A DNA stretch of 64,000 nucleotides. It comes from a virus. The notes below the pieces were generated by a model, which saw only the letters and a program-made list of their open reading frames with translations, ran no database searches and was not told where the DNA came from. Within the stretch, counting starts at the first letter, position 1. The number at the start of each line of letters is the position of its first letter. Shown one piece after another: positions 1-6,884 of the stretch. The stretch lies in the IMG/VR virus record IMGVR_UViG_3300025133_009608, positions 186,001-250,000 of that record; one strand, written 5' to 3'. Made by a program: the position numbers and the translations under genes.

Positions 1-11
1 ATCTTATTTAT
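1..11 (-). promoter_or_regulatory. Edge-truncated copy of the early promoter-like box
   Basis: The first 11 bases match the ATCTTATTTAT half of the repeated box found eleven more times up to 5800. The rest of the copy lies outside the window, so the array of promoter-driven genes continues to the left. Confidence 0.6.
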
Positions 12-72
12 AAAGTTTTTGCCCAAGTCACTCACTCCCCAGCAAAGAGGCCGAAGGCAGTTCGTGTAATCC

Positions 73-98
73 ATGATAAATCGATCTTACTTATCGAA
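73..98 (-). promoter_or_regulatory. Early promoter-like box, divergent copy
   Basis: Minus-strand read contains AAGATCGATTTATCAT. It keeps the invariant AAGATCGATT core but has changes in the flanks (GTAAG for AAAAG-type side, TTTATCAT for TTCATTAT). It would drive leftward transcription out of the window. No convincing gene with a ribosome site follows it before position 1. Confidence 0.6.
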
Positions 99-116
99 AA
101 GTGATAAGATGAAAGC

Positions 117-150
117 GCGGAGCAGGGAGAACCACAAACCCCTGCTCCGC
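117..150 (-). terminator. Hairpin after the 172-378 gene
   Basis: Ten-base-pair stem (GCGGAGCAGG with its complement) around a 14-base loop, just past the stop codon at 172. There is no clear U-run, so it could be a factor-dependent terminator or an RNA-stabilising 3-prime hairpin. The minus-strand loop GGTTTGTGGTTCTC is almost the same as the loop of the hairpin at 1405-1439 although the stems differ. Confidence 0.6.
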
Positions 151-171
151 TGGAGTCGCACCACTGGCGCA

Positions 172-378
172 TTACCAAGACTTGCGGTGCTTCGCGTAAC
201 GCTGAGCCTTGCCCTTTCCTCGTCGCCCGTCGCCCCTTGAGGCCTTTGATTGATGCTTTCCAGCACCCGCCCCTGCCCGAAGAATAAGGCCAATCGCCCC
301 CTCGTCGCGGCGGCGAGGTGCCGAAACAACAATCCGCTTTTTTTTCCTCTCGTTTACGATTTGGGGCTTTTTGGCCAT
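172..378 (-). CDS. Small basic hypothetical protein
   Basis: Predicted 68-residue, Arg/Lys-rich protein (two basic stretches, around residues 9-26 and 50-65) that could bind nucleic acid; I do not recognise a family. The ATG at 378 is chosen because GGAGG sits five bases upstream; a GTG three bases further up is possible. An early promoter-like box lies just upstream (400-426) and a strong hairpin follows the stop, so it looks like a single-gene transcription unit. The overlapping reading frame at 87-332 has no ribosome site and is treated as a shadow. Confidence 0.6.
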   Translation of the reverse strand: MAKKPQIVNERKKKRIVVSAPRRRDEGAIGLILRAGAGAGKHQSKASRGDGRRGKGKAQRYAKHRKSW

Positions 379-399
379 CACATCCTCCCTATACTTCGC

Positions 400-426
400 T
401 ATAATGAATCGATCTTATTTACGGGA
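400..426 (-). promoter_or_regulatory. Early promoter-like box for the 172-378 gene
   Basis: Minus strand reads CGTAAATAAGATCGATTC then ATTATA. The box overlaps the end of the upstream gene: its AAATAA supplies that gene's TAA stop codon. Confidence 0.75.
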
Positions 427-615
427 AACGAGGCCGCCCATTGGAGCGTATTCAAAGATATTCGGATTTGTTAGAATGTCCCTTGTTTTTTCTCGGATAT
501 ACTCAAGCGTACACGCCGAGAAGGTACGGAGGCAATACCCCTCTGTTCCGTTATGATAAATGGCATGAGCATAGCAAAGCTCGCCCTCGCGCGCTTCAAT
601 GTATATTCCTTCCAT
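415..615 (-). CDS. Hypothetical 66-residue protein
   Basis: Small acidic/neutral protein with no family I recognise. The start ATG at 615 is preceded by GGAGG at a usable distance. Its last two codons and TAA stop lie inside the promoter-like box of the next gene (400-426), so coding sequence and control element are fused. Its own box is at 662-689. Confidence 0.6.
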   Translation of the reverse strand: MEGIYIEAREGELCYAHAIYHNGTEGYCLRTFSACTLEYIREKTRDILTNPNIFEYAPMGGLVSRK

Positions 616-661
616 TTCCTCATCCCTCCGAGAAAGGTGGTTTGTCCTCTCTACACTTACC

Positions 662-689
662 TATAATGAATCGATCTTATTTATGGAAG
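662..689 (-). promoter_or_regulatory. Early promoter-like box for the 415-615 gene
   Basis: Consensus copy, minus strand AAATAAGATCGATTCATTAT followed by AGG. The downstream leader (637-661) carries the GTGTAGAGAGGACAAACC segment also found in the leaders at 1290-1350 and 2732-2790. Confidence 0.8.
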
Positions 690-716
690 TTATTGCTTAT
701 AAGTATAGCCCGAAGC

Positions 717-738
717 GGGGCGCGGATATCCGCGCCCC
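717..738 (-). terminator. Perfect GC hairpin after the 747-1289 gene
   Basis: An 11-bp perfect inverted repeat (GGGGCGCGGAT with its complement) with essentially no loop, located 9 bases past the stop at 747. There is no U-run on either side. It is a terminator-like or 3-prime-protecting structure. Confidence 0.6.
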
Positions 739-746
739 TATGGGAG

Positions 747-1289
747 TTATCCGACCCTCTCGCCTCCGATGGATACGTACTCATAAGAGCCGGCGGTAAG
801 CTTGAACCTGCGGAACTTGCTCGCTGGAGCCTGACGCTGGATCCAGCGTTTTACCAGCGTCTTGTCAGCGGAGGTTACCGCCTTGTAAACTCCGCGCTGT
901 ACGGTGTCTTTGGAGACAATCAAGCCCCAGAGGTAAAGATCCCCTTGAGGGTCTGACGCAAGTCGGGCCAACCCGTCTTGTACATAGTTGTAGTCGGTAG
1001 AGCCGCCACCAGCGGCGATCCGAGAAATACTTTTCTCGTAACTTGCGGACTGCTCCGCAAGAGCCTTGCGGCAAGTTTCAAGGTCAACACCTTGAACTCC
1101 GCAGTTCGCGAACACCGTCTCGGCAGTCATCTCGGCCAGCACGATCGCCGATCGCTCCAACAGGGACAGGTAACTAACCTTTCCGTTTACCGTGTAATGG
1201 GCGATCTCGCCAGAAGTCTTGCTCTCATAAGAACGAAGATGAAGGAAGCCGCCAGCTACGGCCGCCGAGTTTGCAGTTTGAATATCCAT
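747..1289 (-). CDS. Conserved-looking phage hypothetical protein
   Basis: About 180 residues, no membrane segment or recognisable catalytic motif. The ATG at 1289 is chosen because TTGGAG lies eight bases upstream, and the same TTGGAG/TTATC-ATG arrangement precedes the ArdC-like gene. It has the longest form of the repeated promoter/leader cassette (1290-1376) and a perfect GC hairpin after the stop. The FLHLRSYESKTSGEIAHYTV region near the N-terminus looks like a structured beta segment. The function is unknown; its placement suggests an early accessory role. Confidence 0.65.
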   Translation of the reverse strand: MDIQTANSAAVAGGFLHLRSYESKTSGEIAHYTVNGKVSYLSLLERSAIVLAEMTAETVFANCGVQGVDLETCRKALAEQSASYEKSISRIAAGGGSTDYNYVQDGLARLASDPQGDLYLWGLIVSKDTVQRGVYKAVTSADKTLVKRWIQRQAPASKFRRFKLTAGSYEYVSIGGERVG

Positions 1290-1376
1290 GATAAACTCCA
1301 ACGCAAAGAGGGGAAAAGTAAAAGTGGTTTGTCCTCTCTACACTTACCTATAATGAATCGATCTTATTTATGGAAG
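1290..1376 (-). promoter_or_regulatory. Promoter box plus conserved leader, type A
   Basis: The box is at 1349-1376. Between box and start codon lies a roughly 55-base leader that is nearly identical to the leader of the ArdC-like gene at 2732-2790, including GTAGAGAGGACAAACCAC and TTTTCCCCTCTTT. The two cassettes together are about 85 bases of near-identity in front of unrelated genes, so the leader itself was probably duplicated with the promoter. Confidence 0.8.
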
Positions 1377-1404
1377 TTATATAGAAACATTTGAGACATG
1401 AGTT

Positions 1405-1439
1405 GGGCGGCCGAAGAAAACCACAAACCTCGGCCGCCC
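1405..1439 (-). terminator. Hairpin after the 1480-1770 gene
   Basis: A ten-base-pair GC stem (GGGCGGCCGA with its complement) around a 15-base loop. The minus-strand loop GGTTTGTGGTTTTC repeats the loop of the hairpin at 117-150. Both loops are complementary over seven bases to the ACAAACC in the type A leaders. Confidence 0.6.
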
Positions 1440-1479
1440 TGCGAGAATCACCGCCAGACTCGATCGCAACTCAAAAGTT

Positions 1480-1770
1480 TTAGTATGCCACCTGAACCCA
1501 TTTTGTGGACTCAGGTGTGCTAACGCTCTCCAGACCGTCATACTCAGATATTACATACCTGCACCCCTCATGGCATTCCACCTCAAGCGAGGCGTTCGGC
1601 CCAGAGGCCGCCTCCTCTCCGAGCGCGAGCACACACTCTACGAGAAGGGGATCGTGCCTATTATTGTAATAAAAAGACTCAGGATCAGCCCCACGAGCAG
1701 TCAGCCATTCTTCTGCCGCAGATGACAACCCGAAGCCGCCATAACAACTATTCACTACTACTTTAAACAT
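1480..1770 (-). CDS. Conserved phage hypothetical (NSCYGGFGLS protein)
   Basis: A 96-residue soluble protein beginning with the pattern NSCYGGFGLS (residues 7-16) and ending in an acidic EYDGLE segment. I recognise this arrangement from small hypothetical proteins of many tailed phages, but know no assigned function. It has its own type B promoter/leader (1771-1820) and a hairpin after the stop. Confidence 0.75.
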   Translation of the reverse strand: MFKVVVNSCYGGFGLSSAAEEWLTARGADPESFYYNNRHDPLLVECVLALGEEAASGPNASLEVECHEGCRYVISEYDGLESVSTPESTKWVQVAY

Positions 1771-1820
1771 TTTCTATTCTCCCTTCATATCACTATAATG
1801 AATCGATCTTATTTATGGAA
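1771..1820 (-). promoter_or_regulatory. Promoter box plus leader, type B
   Basis: The box is at 1794-1820. The short leader (GATATGAAGGGAGAATAGAA) is virtually the same as the leader of the CCA-adding enzyme gene at 5381-5428, again in front of an unrelated gene. GGGAG inside it is the ribosome site. Confidence 0.8.
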
Positions 1821-1842
1821 CAAGTGCGTTCGTGCCTACGGG

Positions 1843-1870
1843 GGAATGGGGCCGTATACGGCCCCATTCC
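1843..1870 (-). terminator. Perfect 28-base palindrome after the ArdC-like gene
   Basis: GGAATGGGGCCGTA followed by its exact complement; the centre is GTATAC. It lies 7 bases past the stop at 1877 and just before the next box. There is no U-run on the minus strand side. Confidence 0.6.
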
Positions 1871-1876
1871 ATTTGT

Positions 1877-2731
1877 CTAAAGCTCCCTTAGAAACTTGAT
1901 GGCACGGTTCGCTTGCCCTGCGGCCTCCGAGATTTTTCTCGGATCTTTTTTGAGACAGCGAATCCAAGACCCGATGTAGGCTTCGTGATTTTTAAAGATC
2001 TCAGGTCGTGAGATCCCAAGCTCGTGACAAAGGAATGCCGAACCCATCTCAGCTACAAGCTCTTCAAACGCATAGCTCTCACGGGTACGCAGGGTTTGGC
2101 CCACACCTTCTCGATTCATACGCTCAGAGTGACCCGTCCAGTGGACAAGCTCGTGCATGGCGGTCGCCCAATAGTGAGCAACCGATGTAAACGCGCCCGC
2201 TGGTGGCAGGGTGATCTCATCACTACTTGGGCTATAGCAGGCCCGATTCCCGCCGTGACCGACTACAGCCTTTGACTTGGCCAATACAGCGGCCGCCTTT
2301 TCAAATCCGATCGATGGGTCGATCTCGTCAATCACCTCGATCTCTGGGGTGCCATCCATCTGCTCTGCATTGAAGGCGGCGAAAACCGCAAACCCGATGC
2401 AGACCATTACTGGTTTTCCGTTTTTCGTGAGGCCTTCAGGGTGGCGGATCATTCTGGGGCGTAGGCCATAGAAGGCCTTTTCTCCCTTGCGAACCGTCGC
2501 CCCCATTTTCTTCGCCTGCTTATACCCCGCCCAGCGGGTGTCGGAGCGACCCGACATGAGCATCAACAGAAAGTTGAGGCCGTTATACTCTTTGCCAGTG
2601 GCAAAGTTATGTGGAACCATTGAGGTTCCGTCCCAAGGCTTGTGCCAAGGGATCTCTCCCTTTTCGAGGCTGGCCACAATTTTGGCGACGATGTCGCTGA
2701 GGTGTGCCTCGACTTTCGCGGATGATGCCAT
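1877..2731 (-). CDS. ArdC-like anti-restriction protein with zincin domain
   Basis: A 284-residue protein. The N-terminal half (residues 1-125) matches the ArdC/DUF1738 ssDNA-binding domain, with the GEIPWHKPW start and the GYKQAKKMGATVRKGEKA segment. The C-terminal half is a zinc metallopeptidase-like domain with HELVH at 193-197 and a downstream EELVAEMG helix that can give the third ligand. ArdC proteins protect incoming DNA from host restriction. It has its own type A cassette plus a second tandem box (2858-2884), suggesting strong early expression, which suits a protein needed at DNA entry. The family call is firm; its anti-restriction activity in this phage is inferred. Confidence 0.9.
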   Translation of the reverse strand: MASSAKVEAHLSDIVAKIVASLEKGEIPWHKPWDGTSMVPHNFATGKEYNGLNFLLMLMSGRSDTRWAGYKQAKKMGATVRKGEKAFYGLRPRMIRHPEGLTKNGKPVMVCIGFAVFAAFNAEQMDGTPEIEVIDEIDPSIGFEKAAAVLAKSKAVVGHGGNRACYSPSSDEITLPPAGAFTSVAHYWATAMHELVHWTGHSERMNREGVGQTLRTRESYAFEELVAEMGSAFLCHELGISRPEIFKNHEAYIGSWIRCLKKDPRKISEAAGQANRAIKFLREL

Positions 2732-2817
2732 GATAAGCTCCAGTGTAAAGAGGGGAAAAGTAAAAGTGGTTTGTCCTCTCTACACTTACCTATAATGAAT
2801 CGATCTTATTTATGGAA
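2732..2817 (-). promoter_or_regulatory. Promoter box plus conserved leader, type A (ardC)
   Basis: The box is at 2791-2817. The leader is nearly identical to 1290-1350, including the GAGAGGACAAACCAC stretch and the ribosome site in CTGGAGCTTATC just before ATG. Confidence 0.8.
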
Positions 2818-2857
2818 GAAATAAAAAGCAGTTGCTGCAAGTTACAATCGACTAAAC

Positions 2858-2884
2858 TATAATGAATCGATCTTATTTATGGAA
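2858..2884 (-). promoter_or_regulatory. Second tandem promoter box upstream of ardC
   Basis: A full consensus copy (minus strand AAATAAGATCGATTCATTAT) 41 bases upstream of the proximal box. This is the only tandem pair in the region. The interval 2885-2940 holds no gene. Confidence 0.75.
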
Positions 2885-2940
2885 GAAGCTGCTACCTCAT
2901 TTTGGGGCGAAACATCGCCTCCACAGTATCTGCTACCGAA

Positions 2941-2971
2941 GATGAGGGTGGAACGCCTGCCCACCCTCATC
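2941..2971 (-). terminator. Hairpin after the 2986-3582 gene
   Basis: An 11-bp stem (GATGAGGGTGG with its complement) around a nine-base loop, 14 bases past the stop. No U-run follows. Confidence 0.6.
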
Positions 2972-2985
2972 TATCTCCATGCAGA

Positions 2986-3582
2986 CTAAGCCACGGATAC
3001 CTTGACCTGAATCCCCGCCAGCGTGGATACCATCTCCTCGGTCGGAGCGGCAGTAGGTGACCCAGGATGCCATGTCCAGACCATCTGGCCGCTATCGCCA
3101 GGGCCGATGATCACAAAGGCATGATCGGTTTCGGGCAGATCGGATTCAACGCCGTCAAGCACGATCTCCATTGTCGGAATCTCCTCCCCGTTTAGCTTAT
3201 GACTATGCAGTGATCGTCTAACGGAAAGCTGCGAGGAGGTAGATCCAGGGAGAATCTTGGAGAGAAGGCTTTGCAACGATACCACTCCAAGACGAGCCGT
3301 GTACTCCGCTGGAATATCCACCCTAACGTATGTACATGGGGAATATGTACTGCCAGGAAAGGAGGCCTCCATATCCTCATGGGATACGACAACGGCACTC
3401 GGCGCGGCAGCCGCAAAGAACTCGAACAGAGTGGCCTTATCGGTGACTCCCGCGACATAAGAGCCTCGACCCTTGCGCTGTTCGAGACCTTTGATGTGAT
3501 CATCTAAGGCTCCATCGGCCGCCGCAGTCGCGGCGGCGTAGGTGTTTTCCATGGCGGTTAGCATGATTTCAGAAGCGGTCAT
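2986..3582 (-). CDS. Hypothetical 198-residue protein
   Basis: A soluble protein, alpha-helical at the N-terminus and mixed after residue 60; the DHAFVIIGPGDSGQ segment lies around 147-160. No family recognised. The start ATG at 3582 is preceded by GAGGAACAAA. It is flanked by its own box (3624-3647) and hairpin, like the other early units. Confidence 0.6.
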   Translation of the reverse strand: MTASEIMLTAMENTYAAATAAADGALDDHIKGLEQRKGRGSYVAGVTDKATLFEFFAAAAPSAVVVSHEDMEASFPGSTYSPCTYVRVDIPAEYTARLGVVSLQSLLSKILPGSTSSQLSVRRSLHSHKLNGEEIPTMEIVLDGVESDLPETDHAFVIIGPGDSGQMVWTWHPGSPTAAPTEEMVSTLAGIQVKVSVA

Positions 3583-3623
3583 TTTGTTCCTCGTTTGTTT
3601 TTTTGTTTCTCTCTACACCTAAG

Positions 3624-3647
3624 CGTAATGAATCGATCTTATTTATT
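3624..3647 (-). promoter_or_regulatory. Early promoter-like box, variant 3-prime end
   Basis: The minus strand keeps AAATAAGATCGATTCATTA but ends in CGC instead of TAG, weakening the presumed melting element. The TAA of AAATAA is the stop codon of the gene at 3639-3902. Confidence 0.7.
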
Positions 3648-3902
3648 AGACAACAGTACTCTCATAAGCCGCCGATAAGCCGCTGCCGCATTATTCTTGG
3701 CAAATGCGACGGCATCCTCGCCTCTACTGTCCTCAAGGCTCTGGGCCTCGCGCCCTGTCTCGCATTTTAGCTCTGCGAGGCTCATGCCGAGAAAAGGCTC
3801 GACATCGTTCAGCTCTCGTTCGAGCTGATCATATAGAGCGATAAGGTAGCCAAGTTGCCACTTCTTTTCGCGTAGCGGTGCTACCTTTGTCTTGGTGTTC
3901 AT
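3639..3902 (-). CDS. Hypothetical 87-residue helical protein
   Basis: Lys/Glu-rich at the N-terminus and predicted mostly helical; no known motif. The ribosome site AAGGAG lies upstream of ATG 3902. The final AAA-TAA lies inside the next gene's promoter-like box, as for the 415-615 gene. Confidence 0.6.
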   Translation of the reverse strand: MNTKTKVAPLREKKWQLGYLIALYDQLERELNDVEPFLGMSLAELKCETGREAQSLEDSRGEDAVAFAKNNAAAAYRRLMRVLLSNK

Positions 3903-3924
3903 TTTTCTATCTCCTTATGCTTTA

Positions 3925-3951
3925 CTATAATAAATCGATCTTATTTATCGA
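3925..3951 (-). promoter_or_regulatory. Early promoter-like box for the 3639-3902 gene
   Basis: Minus strand AAATAAGATCGATTTATTAT then AG; one C-to-T change from consensus. It lies directly past the stop of the CCA-adding enzyme gene. Confidence 0.75.
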
Positions 3952-3967
3952 ACTTTTATCCCCCTTC

Positions 3968-5380
3968 TCATTTTAGAGAAGTAAGGGCTACTTCCAGCAA
4001 GTCACTTTGACTTAGAGTTTCGTCTTCCATTTGGGCATCAAAGGATGCCTTCAGCATATCGCCAAAGTGTCTTCCCGCTGGAACTCCAGCCTCTATAAGG
4101 TGCCTTCCCATAAGAACGGGTTCTATTGGCTCTGCTCCAAACTCAGAAAAATGATCCCAGCACATTTCACTCGTCTTGTGTTCAAAATCGGCATCTCCAA
4201 TGTGAACGGACGGGCCGCCGCAAGAATCACACTTGCACATCCACCCAAGAACGTCGAGCCTGATTCGATTATGCAACCGCTTCCAACCGCCCACCTTAGC
4301 CTTCCCCTGAAACAGGTTCCACGGTTGCATGTGTTCGCCAACGATAGCCGCGGTCTTTTCGATAATACCTTTATTATTCATCATGCGTCGCAAAAATGAT
4401 TCCACAATCGGCATACCTGCGCGATCATGTCCCCATGCCGTCCACAAACGCTCCTTGGAGGCCTCATCGTTCGCGACCATCGCTGGAGTAATCGTGGTTA
4501 CTGGCTTCCCAACATCATGACACATTGTACCAAACATAAATGCCTCAATCCAATCGCTCGGAATATCGGCGTTATCGCGAACCCATGCGGCACTATCAAC
4601 CGTGTGCAAGCTATGTATCCACACATCCCCTTCTGGATGCCATTCTGGGTGTTGCTCACATCCAATCAAGGCGGAAAGCTCAGGAAAGTTAGAGATCCAG
4701 CCAGACTCCCTCAAGAACTCAAGACCCACAGATGGAGCGGGAGCCTTCAAGAGCAACTTGCGAAACTCCTCATGCACACGTTCTTTTGCAAGGTGTGGAA
4801 ATGAATCGGCCATGCCACGAATAATGTTCATCGTAGCAGGATCAACAACCTTTGCTTTTCGAGCAAGAAGTTGCATCGCCCGAAGCCCCCTTAGCGGGTC
4901 TTGGCCAAAAAGCTCAGGATCGGTAGCTCGAAGAACTCCGTTAGACAGATCCTCCATTCCTCCAAAGGGATCAACGATCTTCCCCGTACTGAGATCAAGT
5001 GCCATAGCATTGATCGTGAAATCACGCCGACGACAGGCTTCCTCAAACGTCATGTTTGGATCGAGGTCTACCATCAGATCGTTATGACCCAGCCCAACAT
5101 GATTGTCGAGCCTCGGAACATTTATATCAATATCAAGACCATCACATTCAGCGGCGGACAGCTTGAGAACCCCAAACGAAGCCCCGACTACTTTCGGGGA
5201 AAGATCCGAAAAAATCTCGGTGAGCCTTTCAAAGGAGAGGCCGAAAACCTCAATATCCCAATCTTTGGGAAGCCTTCCCTCAAGGGAGTCAATCACCGCT
5301 CCGCCAACAAGTAGAGCGGAGCCTCCTGCCGACTCCACTCGGCTTACGATAGAGGCAATCATTTCTGGTGCTTGAATCAT
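3968..5380 (-). CDS. CCA-adding tRNA nucleotidyltransferase with HD domain
   Basis: A 470-residue class II nucleotidyltransferase. The head domain shows VGGAVID at 25-31 (VGGxVRD in most family members), the metal-binding D40-W-D42 pair, RRDFTINAMALD near 118-129 and the RATDPELFGQDPLRGLRA helix at 151-168. The C-terminal part has an HD phosphohydrolase-type domain with H256, H259 and H288-D289, and a CxxC knuckle near 388. It would add or repair CCA ends of phage and host tRNAs during infection; tRNA genes are expected elsewhere on the genome since none are seen here. It is driven by a type B cassette. The family call is firm. Confidence 0.93.
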   Translation of the reverse strand: MIQAPEMIASIVSRVESAGGSALLVGGAVIDSLEGRLPKDWDIEVFGLSFERLTEIFSDLSPKVVGASFGVLKLSAAECDGLDIDINVPRLDNHVGLGHNDLMVDLDPNMTFEEACRRRDFTINAMALDLSTGKIVDPFGGMEDLSNGVLRATDPELFGQDPLRGLRAMQLLARKAKVVDPATMNIIRGMADSFPHLAKERVHEEFRKLLLKAPAPSVGLEFLRESGWISNFPELSALIGCEQHPEWHPEGDVWIHSLHTVDSAAWVRDNADIPSDWIEAFMFGTMCHDVGKPVTTITPAMVANDEASKERLWTAWGHDRAGMPIVESFLRRMMNNKGIIEKTAAIVGEHMQPWNLFQGKAKVGGWKRLHNRIRLDVLGWMCKCDSCGGPSVHIGDADFEHKTSEMCWDHFSEFGAEPIEPVLMGRHLIEAGVPAGRHFGDMLKASFDAQMEDETLSQSDLLEVALTSLK

Positions 5381-5428
5381 TTCTATTCTCCCTTCATATC
5401 ACTATAATGAATCGATCTTATTTATCGA
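5381..5428 (-). promoter_or_regulatory. Promoter box plus leader, type B (cca)
   Basis: The box is at 5403-5428 and the leader is nearly identical to 1771-1793. GGGAGAATAGAA supplies the ribosome site for ATG 5380. Confidence 0.8.
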
Positions 5429-5435
5429 GGTAGCC

Positions 5436-5753
5436 TTATTGGCTTGTCACCCTCCAAACGCCATATGCCCAAACAGCTACGCCAAGAAACCCGCCGCCTC
5501 CGATGTGTGGACAGCTTATCCTCTCAAGCTCTCTCGTCTCATCTGGGTGTTCTGGAGGCAGCGAAGCAAGGTGCCATCTGGAATATGACTTTTGCTCGGC
5601 GCGCGAACCATTATAGCTATTCCACTTGGCCCCTGGGAGCTTGCGACCAGCAATCCCGACCGCATCATAGCAGCCCCCACAAACCTGAACCTCAACGGTT
5701 TCAACGATTATATTTTTATCTCCAACGATTTCTTCACCTTGCTTGTCGCCCAT
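5436..5753 (-). CDS. Hypothetical protein with CxxC and C-terminal hydrophobic segment
   Basis: A 105-residue protein with CGGC at about 28-31 and a hydrophobic GGGGFLGVAVWAYGVW segment near the C-terminus that could be a membrane anchor. No family recognised. The ribosome site AGAGAGG is six bases from ATG 5753, and the promoter-like box is only about 20 bases upstream, giving the shortest leader of the set. Confidence 0.6.
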   Translation of the reverse strand: MGDKQGEEIVGDKNIIVETVEVQVCGGCYDAVGIAGRKLPGAKWNSYNGSRAEQKSYSRWHLASLPPEHPDETRELERISCPHIGGGGFLGVAVWAYGVWRVTSQ

Positions 5754-5773
5754 GTTACCTCTCTTTACTTACC

Positions 5774-5800
5774 TATAATGAATCGATCTTATTTGCGGAA
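5774..5800 (-). promoter_or_regulatory. Early promoter-like box, rightmost copy
   Basis: Minus strand GCAAATAAGATCGATTC then ATTATAGG. This is the last copy; none is seen in intergenic DNA to the right of 5800, so the box is confined to this left region. Confidence 0.75.
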
Positions 5801-5825
5801 GTTATACCGTCATAGTCCAATGTCA

Positions 5826-5857
5826 GTCGCCCCGCCCTCTCGGCCCATCGGGGCGAC
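5826..5857 (-). terminator. GC hairpin at the edge of the early region
   Basis: A nine-base-pair stem (GTCGCCCCG with its complement) around a 14-base loop. It sits upstream of the rightmost box, so on the minus strand it would stop or insulate transcription arriving from the AT-rich region. There is no U-run. Confidence 0.5.
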
Positions 5858-6855
5858 CCCAAAACCCCCCATACTTTTGTTCCAAAGCCCAAACATCAAA
5901 TAAAAGTTTCCAACCCCTATAAGAAAAACGAAATAACAGCCCTCACGGTTCAACAGGGCACTCCACCAGCCCAACCAAATCATTTATTCCCACAGATAAA
6001 TAGAAGTATCGATAAGAATATCCCAATAACAATACATTTATCCAACACATCAATACATAAACGAACACCAAATAAACATAAGCCGTACACTAATAAACGT
6101 ATAGCGCACAGTAAATGTATTAGCGCACAACAAATAAACAAACGTGCAACGCAATACATAAAAGAATAAAAGAAATAAATACATATATGTATTGCAACTA
6201 TATGGTTATATGGCTTGACGGCCCACCAGCGGCGTGTTACGCGCGGCGCGCACCACATCTGCTTCAATTGCTCAGAATCAATGATTTTAAATAATGCTGC
6301 AGGGGAATGCTGCATCTGCTTCAATTGCTCAGAATCAATGATTTTAAATTCAGCACTCCCCATTGTTTAGAATCAATAATTTAAAAAATAACCTTATCCC
6401 CTTAGGGCCGAAGTGGGGGATTTGGACTTATAGCTCTTTATGGTTACTTACTTATAATTTAAAAAATCCTGTATAGCCCTATAGGTTATTCTTTTACTTA
6501 TCTCTTAGTATTTAATTTTATTCTATCTCTTACTGGGGATAATCAATCCCTATTCTATTGGGAATACTTATTTTAAATTCCTATTCAACAACTCTGGATT
6601 ATTTTTTATTTAAACTGGGGCTTTATTCTGTCCCACTTAATCCCATTTAATTCCATTCTGCTCCATTCTGGCCCACAATTAAAAATAAATGGATGTTTGG
6701 ACTGAATTAAATGTTGATTTTCATTGGTATTCGTTCGTGGAAACTTGGGTGTGGTTCGGTTTTTCCATTTTTATATAAAAACCAGGGGACTTTGGGGTGG
6801 TGGGCTTTTTTGTTGAAATTCATTTATTTATTAAATAAATTGGGGATTGTTTGTA
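5858..6855. other. AT-rich gene-free region, candidate origin or control region
   Basis: About 1 kb with very low GC and no credible gene. It holds repeated AATAAAC words (near 6069, 6091, 6131), two TAGCGCACA copies 19 bases apart (6102 and 6121), a pair of 37-base direct repeats (6256-6349), and long runs of short T-rich words from 6380 to 6700. A 127-codon frame at 5980-6363 reads through the direct repeats and then gives an odd Cys/Ile-rich hydrophobic tail; I consider it fortuitous. The position between the promoter-dense region and the virion genes fits an origin or regulatory locus. Confidence 0.5.
6256..6349. repeat. Two 37-base direct repeats, 57-base period
   Basis: Exact copies at 6256-6292 and 6313-6349 (starting CATCTGCTTCAATTGCTCAG), separated by 20 bases. 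A degenerate third copy of the distal half follows at about 6361-6388. Each unit contains the inverted repeat AATCA-A-TGATT, a plausible protein-binding half-site pair. Two or three units with unlike spacing do not make a CRISPR array. Confidence 0.75.
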
Positions 6856-6884
6856 TAAAAAAATAAGGCCCCGCTGGGGGCCTT
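6856..6884 (-). terminator. Rho-independent terminator
   Basis: Stem AAGGCCCC/GGGGCCTT with a GCTG loop; on the minus strand it is followed by ATTTTTTTA. It is the clearest intrinsic terminator in the window and ends leftward transcription coming from the 6983-7555 gene. Confidence 0.85.

Noticed and set aside
87-332. 81-codon leftward frame
   Set aside because: It overlaps the better supported gene at 172-378, lacks a ribosome site, and runs through the terminator hairpin and the early box.
6256-6349. Direct repeats as a CRISPR array
   Set aside because: Only two exact units and a decayed third, one 20-base spacer, and no cas genes nearby.
5980-6363. 127-codon leftward frame with a repeated FKIIDSEQLKQM and a hydrophobic tail
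   Set aside because: The repeat comes from the 37-base DNA repeats, the tail is odd AT-rich translation rich in Cys and Ile, there is no convincing ribosome site, and no early box lies upstream. Treated as fortuitous.
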